Of a stretch of DNA of 64,000 bases, positions 18,365-27,643 are shown in pieces. This DNA comes from Candidatus Riflebacteria bacterium HGW-Riflebacteria-1. GTDB lineage: Bacteria > Muiribacteriota > Ozemobacteria > Ozemobacterales > Ozemobacteraceae. The first letter of the stretch is position 1. Every line of letters starts with the position of its first letter. A program made the position numbers and the translations under genes. The notes below the pieces were generated by a model. The model was not told the origin of the DNA and searched no databases. It saw only the letters and a program-made list of their open reading frames with translations. Location of the stretch: positions 1 through 64,000 of the forward strand of contig PGYB01000003.1 in assembly GCA_002839445.1 (NCBI GenBank). Reading direction: 5' to 3'.

Positions 18365-19914
18365 AATGCCTTTCCTCGTGGATCTGCTGGAAAAAACATG
18401 ACAAATGTGGTTTTTCCGTTGCCGTTTGAAACATGAATTGTGCCATTATGGGCTGCGCAGATTCGCTGACAGTTATACAGACCCATTCCAGAACCCTCAG
18501 GCCGACTGGTATTGCCGGGCACAAAAATATTGGCCATAACCTCAGCCGGGATTGCCGGCCCATTATTGCTGACTTCAATAATCGTGCCCTTATCATCGGG
18601 TCTGGCGTAGATCATGATTTCGTCAGCACCGGCTTGCTGAGCGTTGAGCAGCAGGTTCCACAGCAGACGCTGCAACAGATCGCGATCGGCCAGGAAATTG
18701 GCCGGTCTGGCTGCGTTGAGAGCGATTTTGCTACCCGCAAAAGTATTTTGAAACGTCTCTGCAATCGCTGCAAGACTATCAGCCAGAGAAATATCAGACA
18801 ACTGCGGGATAATTGGCCGGCTTGTCTGCAGAAGATTCTTTACCATCTGGTTAGCCTGCATTACGGTCTGCTCAAGAAGATCCAGCCGCGGCTCAATCTC
18901 AGAAGAAGGACGGCCTTCGGTCAGGTCGGTTCTGAGAGCGTTCAGCGCCAGTGCGAGAGTATTCAGCGGATTGCGCACCTCGTGAGCAACAGCGGCTACC
19001 ACGCACCCCAGCCCATCGATGCGACGCTGTGTCTCCGCGTTCTGGCGCATTTCTTCAAGCCTTTCTTCACGGCGCTGCAGCCAGTTGTCAGCAAGCCGCA
19101 AGCCAAACAAAGCAAAAAAGCATGACGCAAAAATAGCCAGAAAACCAGTTGACCGAAGGTCAGACAAGGCCTCATCCCTTAACGAAACCTCAAAACGTCC
19201 CAGCGGAACATCATGCAGAAGAAAGGTGCGGGAGGCGGCAAAACCATTTTCGGGCGCAGATGCTGCCGACTCTCTCAGCAATGATTTGCCAGAATTATCG
19301 ACCAGGTCGAGACGAACAACACCGGGATGCTTTCTGAATCTCTCTATCAAAGAAGTGAGACCGACATTTTTTTCGAATCCCAGAACAAAATCGACACCGG
19401 TCAACAGCCTTAAAACATCACTATTATTGAGTCGCATCGCGATTCCAAAAGCATCGGACTCGCAAAAAACACCTTCGCTGAAGCCAAAGATATGCTCGCT
19501 TTTTCTGCCGTCAAGAACATCATGACAGTCGTATGCAACGGGCATGGAAGTTCCAACCAGTGACGAATCGTGAGCAATTTTTACCAGGCCCTGCTCGTCA
19601 TATATTGATATGGCCTTTAAATCATTTTGCTGCCGCAGCTGTTCCAGCCATTCGTTGGTAAGAAGCTCAGGAGAGGCGGAGGCAATTTTGTCAGCGATTG
19701 ACTTTAAGGTGGCCACAATGCGTTCTTCAAGGTAGTGGCTTGCCTGCAGCGTCTGATCAGTGCTTGAGGCCAATGAGGCCAGAAAAATATCCGCCTTCTC
19801 GGCAAGCATTGAAGAAACGACCCTCTGCAGCGAAAAGCCAAGCCATAAATGAAATAGCACCGCCAGAAAGCCGGCGTAAGGCCACCAAAGTTTTTTAGCT
19901 GAAAGACTGCTCAT
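18361..19914 (-). CDS. Membrane sensor histidine kinase
   Basis: Partner of the overlapping NtrC-type regulator. A first membrane helix (about residues 8-28), a periplasmic sensor of about 210 residues, a second helix (STGFLAIFASCFFALFGL), then the HisKA dimer helix with AHEVRNP, an N-box NLLLNAQQAG and G-boxes ending GSGMGLYNCQRIC. The first in-frame codon would be TTG at 19968, but it lacks a ribosome site. The ATG at 19914 puts the membrane helix at the usual distance from the N-terminus, so I chose it. The signal sensed is unknown. Confidence 0.92.
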   Translation of the reverse strand: MSSLSAKKLWWPYAGFLAVLFHLWLGFSLQRVVSSMLAEKADIFLASLASSTDQTLQASHYLEERIVATLKSIADKIASASPELLTNEWLEQLRQQNDLKAISIYDEQGLVKIAHDSSLVGTSMPVAYDCHDVLDGRKSEHIFGFSEGVFCESDAFGIAMRLNNSDVLRLLTGVDFVLGFEKNVGLTSLIERFRKHPGVVRLDLVDNSGKSLLRESAASAPENGFAASRTFLLHDVPLGRFEVSLRDEALSDLRSTGFLAIFASCFFALFGLRLADNWLQRREERLEEMRQNAETQRRIDGLGCVVAAVAHEVRNPLNTLALALNALRTDLTEGRPSSEIEPRLDLLEQTVMQANQMVKNLLQTSRPIIPQLSDISLADSLAAIAETFQNTFAGSKIALNAARPANFLADRDLLQRLLWNLLLNAQQAGADEIMIYARPDDKGTIIEVSNNGPAIPAEVMANIFVPGNTSRPEGSGMGLYNCQRICAAHNGTIHVSNGNGKTTFVMFFPADPRGKAL

Positions 19915-19983
19915 GTGATAAACATAACTGCCGCCGGCATAATTGTCGAGCAGACAAATTCCCGGCAAATTCTGACATTGGCT

Positions 19984-20013
19984 TTGACCCGGCAGTGGCG
20001 TACATGCTATAAA
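19984..20013 (+). promoter_or_regulatory. sigma70-type promoter for pepF operon
   Basis: TTGACC, 18-bp spacer, TATAAA, preceded by TGC; about 30 bp ahead of the pepF start. Confidence 0.55.
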
Positions 20014-20042
20014 AATACAAATTCAATCGCAAGGAACACATA

Positions 20043-21848
20043 ATGGTTAAAGGTATTGTCTGGGATCTCACAACTTATTTTAACGCTTTCAACAGCCCCG
20101 AAATGAAGAGTTTCAAGGCCGAGATGAATGCTCAGATCAGCAAACTGCAGGCCGAAACCGCAGCCATGGGAACGCTTGACGCGACAAACCTTGAGAAATG
20201 GGAAAACCTTTTTCTTGAATACGAGCAGCTGACCAAAATGCTGTCGCACTACAGTTCTTATGTCGGCTGCCTGCACTCTGCCGATGCCAACAACGAAGAA
20301 TTTGGCCGCGAATCAGCAGAGCTGGACAGCATCGGCGCCGAATTCAGCAAAATCGATATCAACCTGAAAATGGGCTTGAAAAAGGCTTCTGACCAGGACT
20401 TCGCTGCCTTCTGCAAAAGCGAAAAACTTGTCGACATCACCTTTCATCTGACCGAACTGCGCACTGATGCCCAGAAAACCATGAGCAGCGAACTCGAAAA
20501 TCTGGCGGCCGACTTGAGCGTTGACGGCTTCAGTTCCTGGGATCGCCTTTATAACACCCTCGCCGGCAAGCTGAGTTTTGACATGCACTGGCCGGATGGC
20601 CGGATTGAGAAAACACCAATGGCACAATGCCGCTCATTGATGCAGGATTCAGACAGAAAAGTGCGTCAAGCGGCTTTTACACACGGCAACCTCGCCTGGG
20701 AAAAAGTCGAAGACATCTGCGCTTCGGCTCTCAATGCCATTTCTGGCACCAGATTACTGTTAAATCGCCGCCGCGGCTTTGAGCATTTCCTCGATGTATC
20801 ACTGCTGCAGTCGCGTATTTCGCGCAAAACTCTTGACGCCATGTTTCAGGCGATAGCTGAATGCCGGCCATTCATTCAGAAGCTTGGCAAGGCAAAGGCC
20901 AAGGCCCTGCGCCAGGAAAAGCTGGCCTGGTATGACTGCGAAGCACCACTGGCGATACCCTCACTCAACCGTTACACCTGGGAAGAATGCGTAACCATGG
21001 TAGACAAAGCGTTTGGCAGAGCCTACCCGGATCTGTGTGCTTTCTTCAAAGAGGCGCTCGCGAAGAAGTGGGTTGAATCAGAACCAAGAGAAGGCAAACG
21101 CCCCGGCGCCTTCTGCACAGGCTCTCTGTTAACTGAAGAATCGCGCGTATTCATGAGTTACGCCGGCAGTTTGAACGACATATCAACACTGGCGCACGAA
21201 ATTGGCCATGCCTTTCACAGCGGCCAGTTGCGCGGTTTAAGGCCAACAAAGCAGGGTTACCCGATGACACTGGCAGAATCTGCCTCGACCTTTGCCGAAA
21301 TATTGCTGGCCGAAGGCATTATGACAGACCCCGATAGCAGCGACGCGCAGAAACTAAGCGTTCTGACCGGCTCCATCAACCACGGCATCGCGTTTCTTAT
21401 CGATATACCGATCAGATTCAACTTTGAAAAAGCATTTCATGAAGAGCGCATGAACGGAGAAGTCAGCGTTTCACGCTTTAAAGCGCTGATGACTGAAGCC
21501 ATGCAGGACCAGTTTGGCGAACTACTCGAAGAGAATGGCGCCAACCCGTTCTTCTGGGCTTCCAAAATGCACTTTTACCTCACCGGCGTAACCTTTTACA
21601 ACTACCCATACACCTTTGGCTACCTGCTCAGCCGCGGGCTGTTCGAAATGTTTCAGCGCGAAGGGACAGCGTTCCTGCCAAAGTATGAGGAATTCCTGTG
21701 CCTCTCGGGAAGCGACATGGCTCAGAACGTTGCACAAAAGGCGCTTGGAGCCGATCTCGAAGGCACTGAGTTCTGGAAGCGCGCAATAATGAGCCACGCG
21801 TCAGATCTCGCCCAGTTTGAAGAACTGGTCAAAAAAGTGCTTGGCTGA
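20043..21848 (+). CDS. pepF: M3-family oligoendopeptidase (PepF-like)
   Basis: Cytoplasmic zinc metallopeptidase of about 600 residues, the usual PepF length. The gluzincin motif HEIGH (385-389) with the later glutamate in LAESASTFAE provides the zinc site; the long N-terminal helical region (1-200) is the oligopeptidase F N-domain. It cleaves short peptides. Ribosome site AAGGA. First gene of an operon with an HAD phosphatase (3 bp gap) and a Ser/Thr kinase. Confidence 0.93.
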   Translation: MVKGIVWDLTTYFNAFNSPEMKSFKAEMNAQISKLQAETAAMGTLDATNLEKWENLFLEYEQLTKMLSHYSSYVGCLHSADANNEEFGRESAELDSIGAEFSKIDINLKMGLKKASDQDFAAFCKSEKLVDITFHLTELRTDAQKTMSSELENLAADLSVDGFSSWDRLYNTLAGKLSFDMHWPDGRIEKTPMAQCRSLMQDSDRKVRQAAFTHGNLAWEKVEDICASALNAISGTRLLLNRRRGFEHFLDVSLLQSRISRKTLDAMFQAIAECRPFIQKLGKAKAKALRQEKLAWYDCEAPLAIPSLNRYTWEECVTMVDKAFGRAYPDLCAFFKEALAKKWVESEPREGKRPGAFCTGSLLTEESRVFMSYAGSLNDISTLAHEIGHAFHSGQLRGLRPTKQGYPMTLAESASTFAEILLAEGIMTDPDSSDAQKLSVLTGSINHGIAFLIDIPIRFNFEKAFHEERMNGEVSVSRFKALMTEAMQDQFGELLEENGANPFFWASKMHFYLTGVTFYNYPYTFGYLLSRGLFEMFQREGTAFLPKYEEFLCLSGSDMAQNVAQKALGADLEGTEFWKRAIMSHASDLAQFEELVKKVLG

Positions 21849-21851
21849 TAA

Positions 21852-22454
21852 ATGCTGCCTGTAAAGCGTCGCGAGCTGGTGCTGCCCACGCACAGTTCTG
21901 AAAAAAAACTGTGCGTGGCGTTCTTCGACGCTGACAACACTTTGCGCGAGACGCACAGCAAGAAGCGTTCGCCGCACGGGCGGCATGATGTGCTGATATA
22001 CCAGCATGCCGCCGACAAGCTCAGAGCACTGAGCGAAGCCGGGTGGCTGCTGGTGATTGTTTCCAACCAGGCCGGCATAGGCCTCGGCTACATTTCTGAA
22101 GCCGAAGTAGAAGATGCCATGCAGGAAACAATTACGCAGTTCGCCGCTTGTGGCGCGGTTTTCGGTTATTATGATTTCGCCGAAAAATATGACGAAAACC
22201 GCAAACCGAACACCGAAATGGCCTGGCGCCTTGAGCGAAAGCTGCATCAGGTTAAACGTAAGATCGACTGGCAACAGAGCTTTATGGTTGGAGACGCGGC
22301 CTGGAAACGCGGCAAAGACTTTCAGCCAGATGGCGCCCCCGGTGACGACCATTCAGACTCAGACCGTCTGTTTGCCGCAAACATAGCATTAAAGCATCCC
22401 GGGTTCGGGTTCTTTCATCCGCGCGATTTTTTTGGCAGGCGGATAATTTTATGA
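21852..22454 (+). CDS. HAD phosphatase, polynucleotide 3'-phosphatase (PNK3P)-like
   Basis: HAD-superfamily hydrolase. Motif I FFDADNTLR (nucleophile D26, acid D28), motif II IVSNQAGIG, motif III region around KPNTEMAWRL and motif IV VGDAA are present. After motif IV comes a D-rich loop, then DRLFAANIALKHPGFGFFHP and RDFF. That ending follows the pattern of PNK3P 3'-phosphatases (GDAAGR...SDRKFAxNxGIxFxTPEEFF) better than that of HisB/GmhB, which carry zinc-cysteines not seen here. Likely removes 3'-phosphates from DNA or RNA ends; a small-molecule substrate is the alternative. No kinase or ligase domain is attached. Overlaps the downstream kinase by 4 bp. Confidence 0.75.
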   Translation: MLPVKRRELVLPTHSSEKKLCVAFFDADNTLRETHSKKRSPHGRHDVLIYQHAADKLRALSEAGWLLVIVSNQAGIGLGYISEAEVEDAMQETITQFAACGAVFGYYDFAEKYDENRKPNTEMAWRLERKLHQVKRKIDWQQSFMVGDAAWKRGKDFQPDGAPGDDHSDSDRLFAANIALKHPGFGFFHPRDFFGRRIIL

Positions 22455-25069
22455 ACAGCGAAAATTCACTACCTGGGCAGGCACCGACGCCTGGCACCGT
22501 TATAAATGGTTGCAGAATCATCGGCGAAATCGGTGCCGGTGGCATGGGTTCAGTTTATAAGGCTTTTGACGAAAGCCTGAACCGCCACGTTGCTATAAAG
22601 ATCATGCATCAGGCAACTGACAACCGTATCGGGCGAACGCGGTTTCTGCGCGAAGCCTCGGCAATCGCCAGACTCGATCACCCAGGAATCGTCAAGATTT
22701 TCAGCTATGGCGAATACCATGATCAACCCTATTTCATCATGGAACTGGTCGAAGGCTGGTCAATACGCGATTTCATTGCACGTTGCAACTTTATTCACAG
22801 TGCGAAGCATTCAATAGGCGATCTGCACCTTTCTGGCTACATTAAAGAAGCAGCGCCGGGCACGCCCTACTTTCTTCAGGATCACCTGACCAACCCGGTC
22901 AGCGATCCCAACTATCCTGGCAGAGTTCGAAAACTTATAGCCTCAGCGGCATCAGCTCTTGCTTCTGCTCACCAGCAACAGGTTATACATCGCGACATCA
23001 AGGCGTCAAATTTATTGATAAACAGCGACAGCCGACTTAAACTGATAGATTTCGGACTGGTCAAGCAGCACGGCGACAGCGAACTGACCAGGCAGGACCA
23101 TTTCATGGGCACTCTTTCATACGCTGCGCCCGAGCAGTTGATGGGCAATCGCGCGCAGGTGACCCCACTCACCGACATTTACTGCCTTGGCGTTGTCATG
23201 TATGAGCTTGTCTGCATGCGTCACCCGATCAAGGCCGAAGACCCGGCAGCAATCGTATCGGCAATCAGTCGTGGCGATATTGAATCGCCAAAAGACAGCA
23301 ACCCGCACGTCTCTGAGGAATTCGCCGCGATAATCCTCAAATGCCTGCAAACCGACCCGGCCAACCGATTTGCCAGCAGTCAGGAGCTCACTGAAGCTCT
23401 TCAGAAGCATTATTCAGCGCCGACATGGTTTTCCGGCTTCAAAGAAATGCTCAAAGGCTGGTTTTTGCGGGAAACCCCGGGTGAAACCACCAGCCCGATG
23501 CCCGCCCTGGCCGCCACTTCAGATTTCGAACCACCCGCGAGTGATAGCGACTCACCAAAGGCAGTTGCGCTTAAGTTTCTCGACAGCGCCCGCAAGAAGT
23601 TCTTTGTAAGCTTTGCGGTAATTGAGGCCATTGAAGATCTTAGACAAGCCTATGAAACCGACCCGGGCAATGCTGACACCCTTTTTCTCATGTGCTTTGC
23701 CCTCAACACCATCGGCGAACGCGCCGAGCTCAAACCGCTTATCGAGAGATCTGCCGAGCTGATAAGCCGCAGCGACGAAAAAGCTTCCGGCAAATTCATG
23801 CTTACCCGACTGATTTTCCTGCTGCGGGATTACGAAGAAGGTCGCCGACAATCAATCAGACTGCGGCAGATCTACAGCGACGACCAGGATTTTTACTTTG
23901 CGCTGTTTTTCTGTCTCGAAACTCTCGGCAATTACACCGAAGCGATCGCTGTAGGGAACGAGCTGGCGAAGTTCTCGCGCAAGAACAATATTGTCGCGGT
24001 TGCGCAAAGCGAGTGCTATTTTTCGATCATGGATTTCGACAGTGCAATTGCGGTTTTGCACGAGCGCATCGAAAAATATCCAGATTATCACAACCTTCGA
24101 ATCATGGTGATACAGGCCCTGCTGCTGAGCGGCCGGTTCAGCGAAGCAGCAGAGGCAGTGAAACTGTCATTGAGCAAAGACCCGCATAACGTGCTGCTGC
24201 AGTTTTACAACGGTCGAGTTTTTTCAATGCTCGGCGACTACAGCGCAGCCTTCGCGGCAATGCGTCAGGCGGTCGGCACTCCTGGTGACGAAGGCCTGCG
24301 CGCCATGGCGTATTACTCGCTCTATCGGCTCGCCGAGCTCCTCAAAAAACCAGAATCAGCTGGCCGCTTCCTCAGCCAGGCGCAAAAATTGAAACCTGAA
24401 GTCGCGTTCATGACCAACCAGCAGCTTAAGGCCCGCATCGAAACCGACCGGCTGAAAGGCATAGAAGAAGAAATTGGACACCATGAATGGTTTGCCGCAG
24501 CCAGGCATTACGCGCATAAAATCTGCATGGATACTCTCGACGTGCGCGCCTATACGATTGGTAATTATGGCTGCACATCGGTTCTGGTCATACAAGATGA
24601 TGACTCGGTCAGACATCACGCCATTTTCAGCAACTTTAATCTTTATGAAGGCGAAGAACTCTACACACAGCTCTGGCTGCCTGAAATGCCGGGCTCGCCA
24701 TTTGTCGACCAGTATGGCAATATTCTCACTTCGACATTTTACCTGACACAAGGCAAAGTCAGCGGCGGCATTGTGTCACTGACTTTCGTTGAGCCCTGGA
24801 ACACCGGGCAAAGCAGCTACATCTGCTGCCGCCTTGCCGACTCGCAGCTGATGCAAGCGAATGGCCGCAAGAAATTTGTGCTGCCACATCTGCCACAGCC
24901 GGCCTGCCGGCACCAGGCCTTTCTGATCGTGCTGCCGGCAAAAGCGACTCCCTCTGCTTATTCGCAGCAACCAGACGAAATCATTAAATATTCAAAACAT
25001 CAGGTATTATGCTATTTTCCTTACCTTACCGCAGGAGCCGCATACAAGCTGGAGTTTGCGCTGGAGTAG
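22451..25069 (+). CDS. Ser/Thr protein kinase with TPR-like region
   Basis: Hanks-type kinase at residues about 22-320: glycine loop GAGGMGSVY, catalytic lysine K50 in VAIK, HRD (180-182), DFG (200-202) and APE near 227. A 50-residue insert (about 113-160) lies before the catalytic loop. After a proline-rich linker the segment 370-690 is helical with TPR-like periodicity, and a final 170 residues form an unrecognised, beta-rich domain. No transmembrane segment, so it is predicted cytosolic, unlike PknB. Substrate unknown; co-translated with the HAD phosphatase. Confidence 0.9.
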   Translation: MNSENSLPGQAPTPGTVINGCRIIGEIGAGGMGSVYKAFDESLNRHVAIKIMHQATDNRIGRTRFLREASAIARLDHPGIVKIFSYGEYHDQPYFIMELVEGWSIRDFIARCNFIHSAKHSIGDLHLSGYIKEAAPGTPYFLQDHLTNPVSDPNYPGRVRKLIASAASALASAHQQQVIHRDIKASNLLINSDSRLKLIDFGLVKQHGDSELTRQDHFMGTLSYAAPEQLMGNRAQVTPLTDIYCLGVVMYELVCMRHPIKAEDPAAIVSAISRGDIESPKDSNPHVSEEFAAIILKCLQTDPANRFASSQELTEALQKHYSAPTWFSGFKEMLKGWFLRETPGETTSPMPALAATSDFEPPASDSDSPKAVALKFLDSARKKFFVSFAVIEAIEDLRQAYETDPGNADTLFLMCFALNTIGERAELKPLIERSAELISRSDEKASGKFMLTRLIFLLRDYEEGRRQSIRLRQIYSDDQDFYFALFFCLETLGNYTEAIAVGNELAKFSRKNNIVAVAQSECYFSIMDFDSAIAVLHERIEKYPDYHNLRIMVIQALLLSGRFSEAAEAVKLSLSKDPHNVLLQFYNGRVFSMLGDYSAAFAAMRQAVGTPGDEGLRAMAYYSLYRLAELLKKPESAGRFLSQAQKLKPEVAFMTNQQLKARIETDRLKGIEEEIGHHEWFAAARHYAHKICMDTLDVRAYTIGNYGCTSVLVIQDDDSVRHHAIFSNFNLYEGEELYTQLWLPEMPGSPFVDQYGNILTSTFYLTQGKVSGGIVSLTFVEPWNTGQSSYICCRLADSQLMQANGRKKFVLPHLPQPACRHQAFLIVLPAKATPSAYSQQPDEIIKYSKHQVLCYFPYLTAGAAYKLEFALE

Positions 25070-25083
25070 TTACGACAGACAAA

Positions 25084-25230
25084 CAGCAATTCTCGGTGAG
25101 TTGTAAAACCATCATCAACAGAGACCATGATATTGAGGCATCGCTTCTTTTGCGTCATCCTGCGCGAAGCGAAGCGCAGTCGCAGGATCCAGAAAAGCGC
25201 TAAAAAGTGGATTTTGACCGAGAATTGCTG
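25084..25230. repeat. MITE-like element with 14-bp terminal inverted repeats
   Basis: CAGCAATTCTCGGT at 25084-25097 is perfectly inverted at 25217-25230. Between them lies a second hairpin, ATCCTGCG...CGCAGGAT (about 25156-25187), with GCGAAGCGAAGCGC in its loop. The terminal sequence AATTCTCGGTGAG recurs near 10926. No ORF. Confidence 0.7.
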
Positions 25231-25247
25231 ACTGACAAATCAAGGCA

Positions 25248-25276
25248 TTGTACCAGCAGAAAAAACATGCTAAACT
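25248..25276 (+). promoter_or_regulatory. sigma70-type promoter of the first giant lipoprotein
   Basis: TTGTAC, 17-bp spacer, TAAACT; starts 18 bp right of the MITE-like element. The gene follows with a GGGAGG ribosome site. Confidence 0.6.
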
Positions 25277-25318
25277 GTTTGCGTTCTACACTGACAGCTA
25301 AGTTTTGCGGGAGGCAGT

Positions 25319-27229
25319 ATGGCTCTATTTAGAAACAGATTCTGTTTGTTCTTTCTCGGCCTGGTTCTTGTTTTTTCGACGGGTTGTGGCGGGGGCGGAG
25401 GCAGCGGAAGCAGCCAGTTACCCAACACCTCAGCAGGAACAACAACATTAAGCGGCTCACTCTTAGTGACCGACCCGGCCGACACAAACTCATTGAGAGC
25501 GGTGGCAGCCCCGACAAAGGCAGAGATCAGCCTCAGTTACCTTACTGCCGGCGGCATTGAAGTTCCGCTCAAACGTGGGGTAGTCGCTCAAATAGTTGGC
25601 AACAGCGCCAGCTATGAATTCAATTTTGACTACGATGCAATAGCCAGCACCCGCCGCAACTTCATGCTCAAAGCCATGCTCGACAATGGCAAAATCATCG
25701 AAGGCGTAATTCCGATGAACCCGGGCGACAAAAAGATCAAGGCACCGCCGATCACTCCGCTTGATACTGGCATGGCAAGATTCATCAAAGAAGCCGCGAT
25801 AAAAGGCAATTCAGATGTAAGCATCGGCGACCTGATGTCAATGTTTCCGCCAAAAGTGCTGTTCGGCCTCTCAAATGCCGACCTCCAGTCACTGGCAGCC
25901 GAATTTGTCAATCGCGAAACAAAAATGCAGACACTCTCAACCCAATTTGGCGGCGAAGTGGCCGGCAAAATTGCTCAGCTGCGCGAATTTGCCTATGAAG
26001 CGGCACGCGACACCAGAGAATTCATGTCTAAATACCCGGAAATGGTCAACCCGACCGAAATGCGCGAGCGCTACGAAGATATGATGCGAAATCGCGCACA
26101 GGCCCTCGGCTTGCCGGCAGACGCGTTAAAGGCAATAGAAACCATCGACCTGCAGCTTGTTCAGGGCATTGGCGACCGAACCGGCACCATGAATCTTCCC
26201 GCAGATTTTATCGCCGACTTTAACGGCATGGGACTGGTCACCGAAGCCAGAAGTCGCATGGAAATGCTTGCACAGACCCTCAGGTTCTTTGTTTCCTGGT
26301 CAAACATTGCTGAGCTGGTTAAAGCTTTTGACCTCGCACTCGCGCACATGTACAACGTGGTTAAAGACGAAAAACCAGAAAACCTCGATGAATTTATGTT
26401 TGTCGACCCGGCAATCATGATATTCGAAAAAGCCCGCTTCATCATTTTTAAAGATCTCGGTCTTCTCGAAAGTTCACCGAACTCGCCACCGCTTATTTTT
26501 GCTCTGATGCCGCGACCAGAAGACTTCGGGCCAATCAGCAATCAGCCACCAGTAGACTTCAATGACGACAGCGTCTGGATTCTACCCTACCCCGGCAAAG
26601 ATGGTCAGACGACTGTGCAACCGGTTCGCAGTCGTTTGAACGCCATGATGATCCAGATCGGCGATCCCGCCGAGATCGCCGACTTTCAGAAACGCCTCAT
26701 AAGCAATCTGATAGAGCGCATCAACAAGAACTTTGCTCTGCTCAAATTTGCGCAAACCCCGCCAACCGGCGATACACGCGTCAAGTTTGTCGAAGCTCTC
26801 GCCGTGCTTCTTGCCGAACCGATGGATCCTTCGATATATGGCTTTGACCCTGGCTACAATCCCGAAGAACCAGGCGGCAGCGAACCCGGCTGGGAAGGCC
26901 CTGAACCAGTCGACCCAATTTTTGAACGCTATCAAAAACTTTACGGCACGCTTATACAGCTCGAACCCGCGAAAATCAGAAATGGCGTAACTTACAAGTA
27001 TGCTCTGACAGCTCTTACAGATGGCAATGGCACAACCAGCAACATCGGCTGGGCCAACAAGTATCAGGCCTACATCTATGACAACAACAATGATCTCGAA
27101 CAAGTTGCTGGAGTAACCGGGGTATTTGTTCTCAAGTTTCTCTCAGAGCCTCTTGCCGGGCCAACCTCCAGCCTGCCAGAAGCACCCGGATTCACCTACG
27201 TAGAACATCACGCTGACCCTGGCCAATGA
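25319..27229 (+). CDS. Large lipoprotein of unknown function (poly-Gly N-terminus)
   Basis: Signal peptide with lipobox FSTGC (acylated Cys23), followed by five glycines and a short Ser/Gly linker. The rest (about 600 residues) starts with a beta-rich segment (TTLSGSLLV, AEISLSYLTAGGIEVPL), which could be a transthyretin-like fold. It continues with long amphipathic helices (about 190-420) and a proline/glycine-rich stretch near 520-545. I do not recognise a family. Its promoter and a following hairpin suggest a single-gene unit. It shares the Cys-polyGly start with the 1020-residue lipoprotein further right. Confidence 0.75.
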   Translation: MALFRNRFCLFFLGLVLVFSTGCGGGGGSGSSQLPNTSAGTTTLSGSLLVTDPADTNSLRAVAAPTKAEISLSYLTAGGIEVPLKRGVVAQIVGNSASYEFNFDYDAIASTRRNFMLKAMLDNGKIIEGVIPMNPGDKKIKAPPITPLDTGMARFIKEAAIKGNSDVSIGDLMSMFPPKVLFGLSNADLQSLAAEFVNRETKMQTLSTQFGGEVAGKIAQLREFAYEAARDTREFMSKYPEMVNPTEMRERYEDMMRNRAQALGLPADALKAIETIDLQLVQGIGDRTGTMNLPADFIADFNGMGLVTEARSRMEMLAQTLRFFVSWSNIAELVKAFDLALAHMYNVVKDEKPENLDEFMFVDPAIMIFEKARFIIFKDLGLLESSPNSPPLIFALMPRPEDFGPISNQPPVDFNDDSVWILPYPGKDGQTTVQPVRSRLNAMMIQIGDPAEIADFQKRLISNLIERINKNFALLKFAQTPPTGDTRVKFVEALAVLLAEPMDPSIYGFDPGYNPEEPGGSEPGWEGPEPVDPIFERYQKLYGTLIQLEPAKIRNGVTYKYALTALTDGNGTTSNIGWANKYQAYIYDNNNDLEQVAGVTGVFVLKFLSEPLAGPTSSLPEAPGFTYVEHHADPGQ

Positions 27230-27298
27230 GTGCAGTGCTTCTGATCATGCGGACTGTTCGCTAAGTCAGGAAGGCAAAACGCTACAAACAACTGATTC

Positions 27299-27517
27299 TT
27301 AACTGAAAACAGTCTTGATAGTAACGGGCACACGTAAGCAAAGGTGCTGTTTCATTCTACTATGAAACAGCACCTTTGCCTTTTCCGGTTTAACTGCGAC
27401 ATTCTGGCTATTAATAAAGACTAAAACAATCTTCCCGCAATCGAAGCTGCCCGGATCAATCACTGATCGGTCCAGCTCAAACTCCACATGCCGCAGACCC
27501 AATTGCTCAGGCGGCAT
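27299..27517 (-). CDS. Doubtful small ORF, possibly a gene remnant
   Basis: A 72-codon minus-strand frame from an ATG with AGGAAG about 8 bases upstream. Codon choice looks gene-like (CTG, GAG, GTG), and one stretch (SFDCGKIVLVFINSQNVAV) looks like a beta-sandwich strand pair. Its last third, however, is built from a 17-bp perfect hairpin that behaves as a terminator, so at best this is a truncated gene. It may also be only an antisense coincidence. Confidence 0.25.
   Translation of the reverse strand: MPPEQLGLRHVEFELDRSVIDPGSFDCGKIVLVFINSQNVAVKPEKAKVLFHSRMKQHLCLRVPVTIKTVFS
27338..27386 (+). terminator. Long-stem hairpin, likely terminator of the lipoprotein gene
   Basis: A perfect 17-bp stem (27338-27354 with 27363-27379) around an 8-base loop, followed by CTTTTCC. 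The T-run is short, and the hairpin lies 110 bp past the stop codon, so it may instead be a repeat element. It is the main content of the 27230-27565 gap. Confidence 0.5.
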
Positions 27518-27565
27518 GGCAAAAACTTCCTGAATCTTCACAAGAATTTGCAACACAACAACTAC

Positions 27566-27619
27566 TTGACTAGACTCGCTACTTTGTGTTACAAGGTAGA
27601 TATAGATAACTAGTATCTA
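27566..27619 (+). promoter_or_regulatory. padR promoter with overlapping inverted-repeat operator
   Basis: TTGACT, 18 bp, TACAAG gives a moderate promoter. Directly after it, TAGATA-5 bp-TATCTA (27603-27619) is an inverted repeat placed over the expected transcription start. A PadR repressor binding there would autoregulate the operon; this is inference from position and symmetry. Confidence 0.5.
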
Positions 27620-27643
27620 AAAAACGAAAGGGAATCGCAAACC

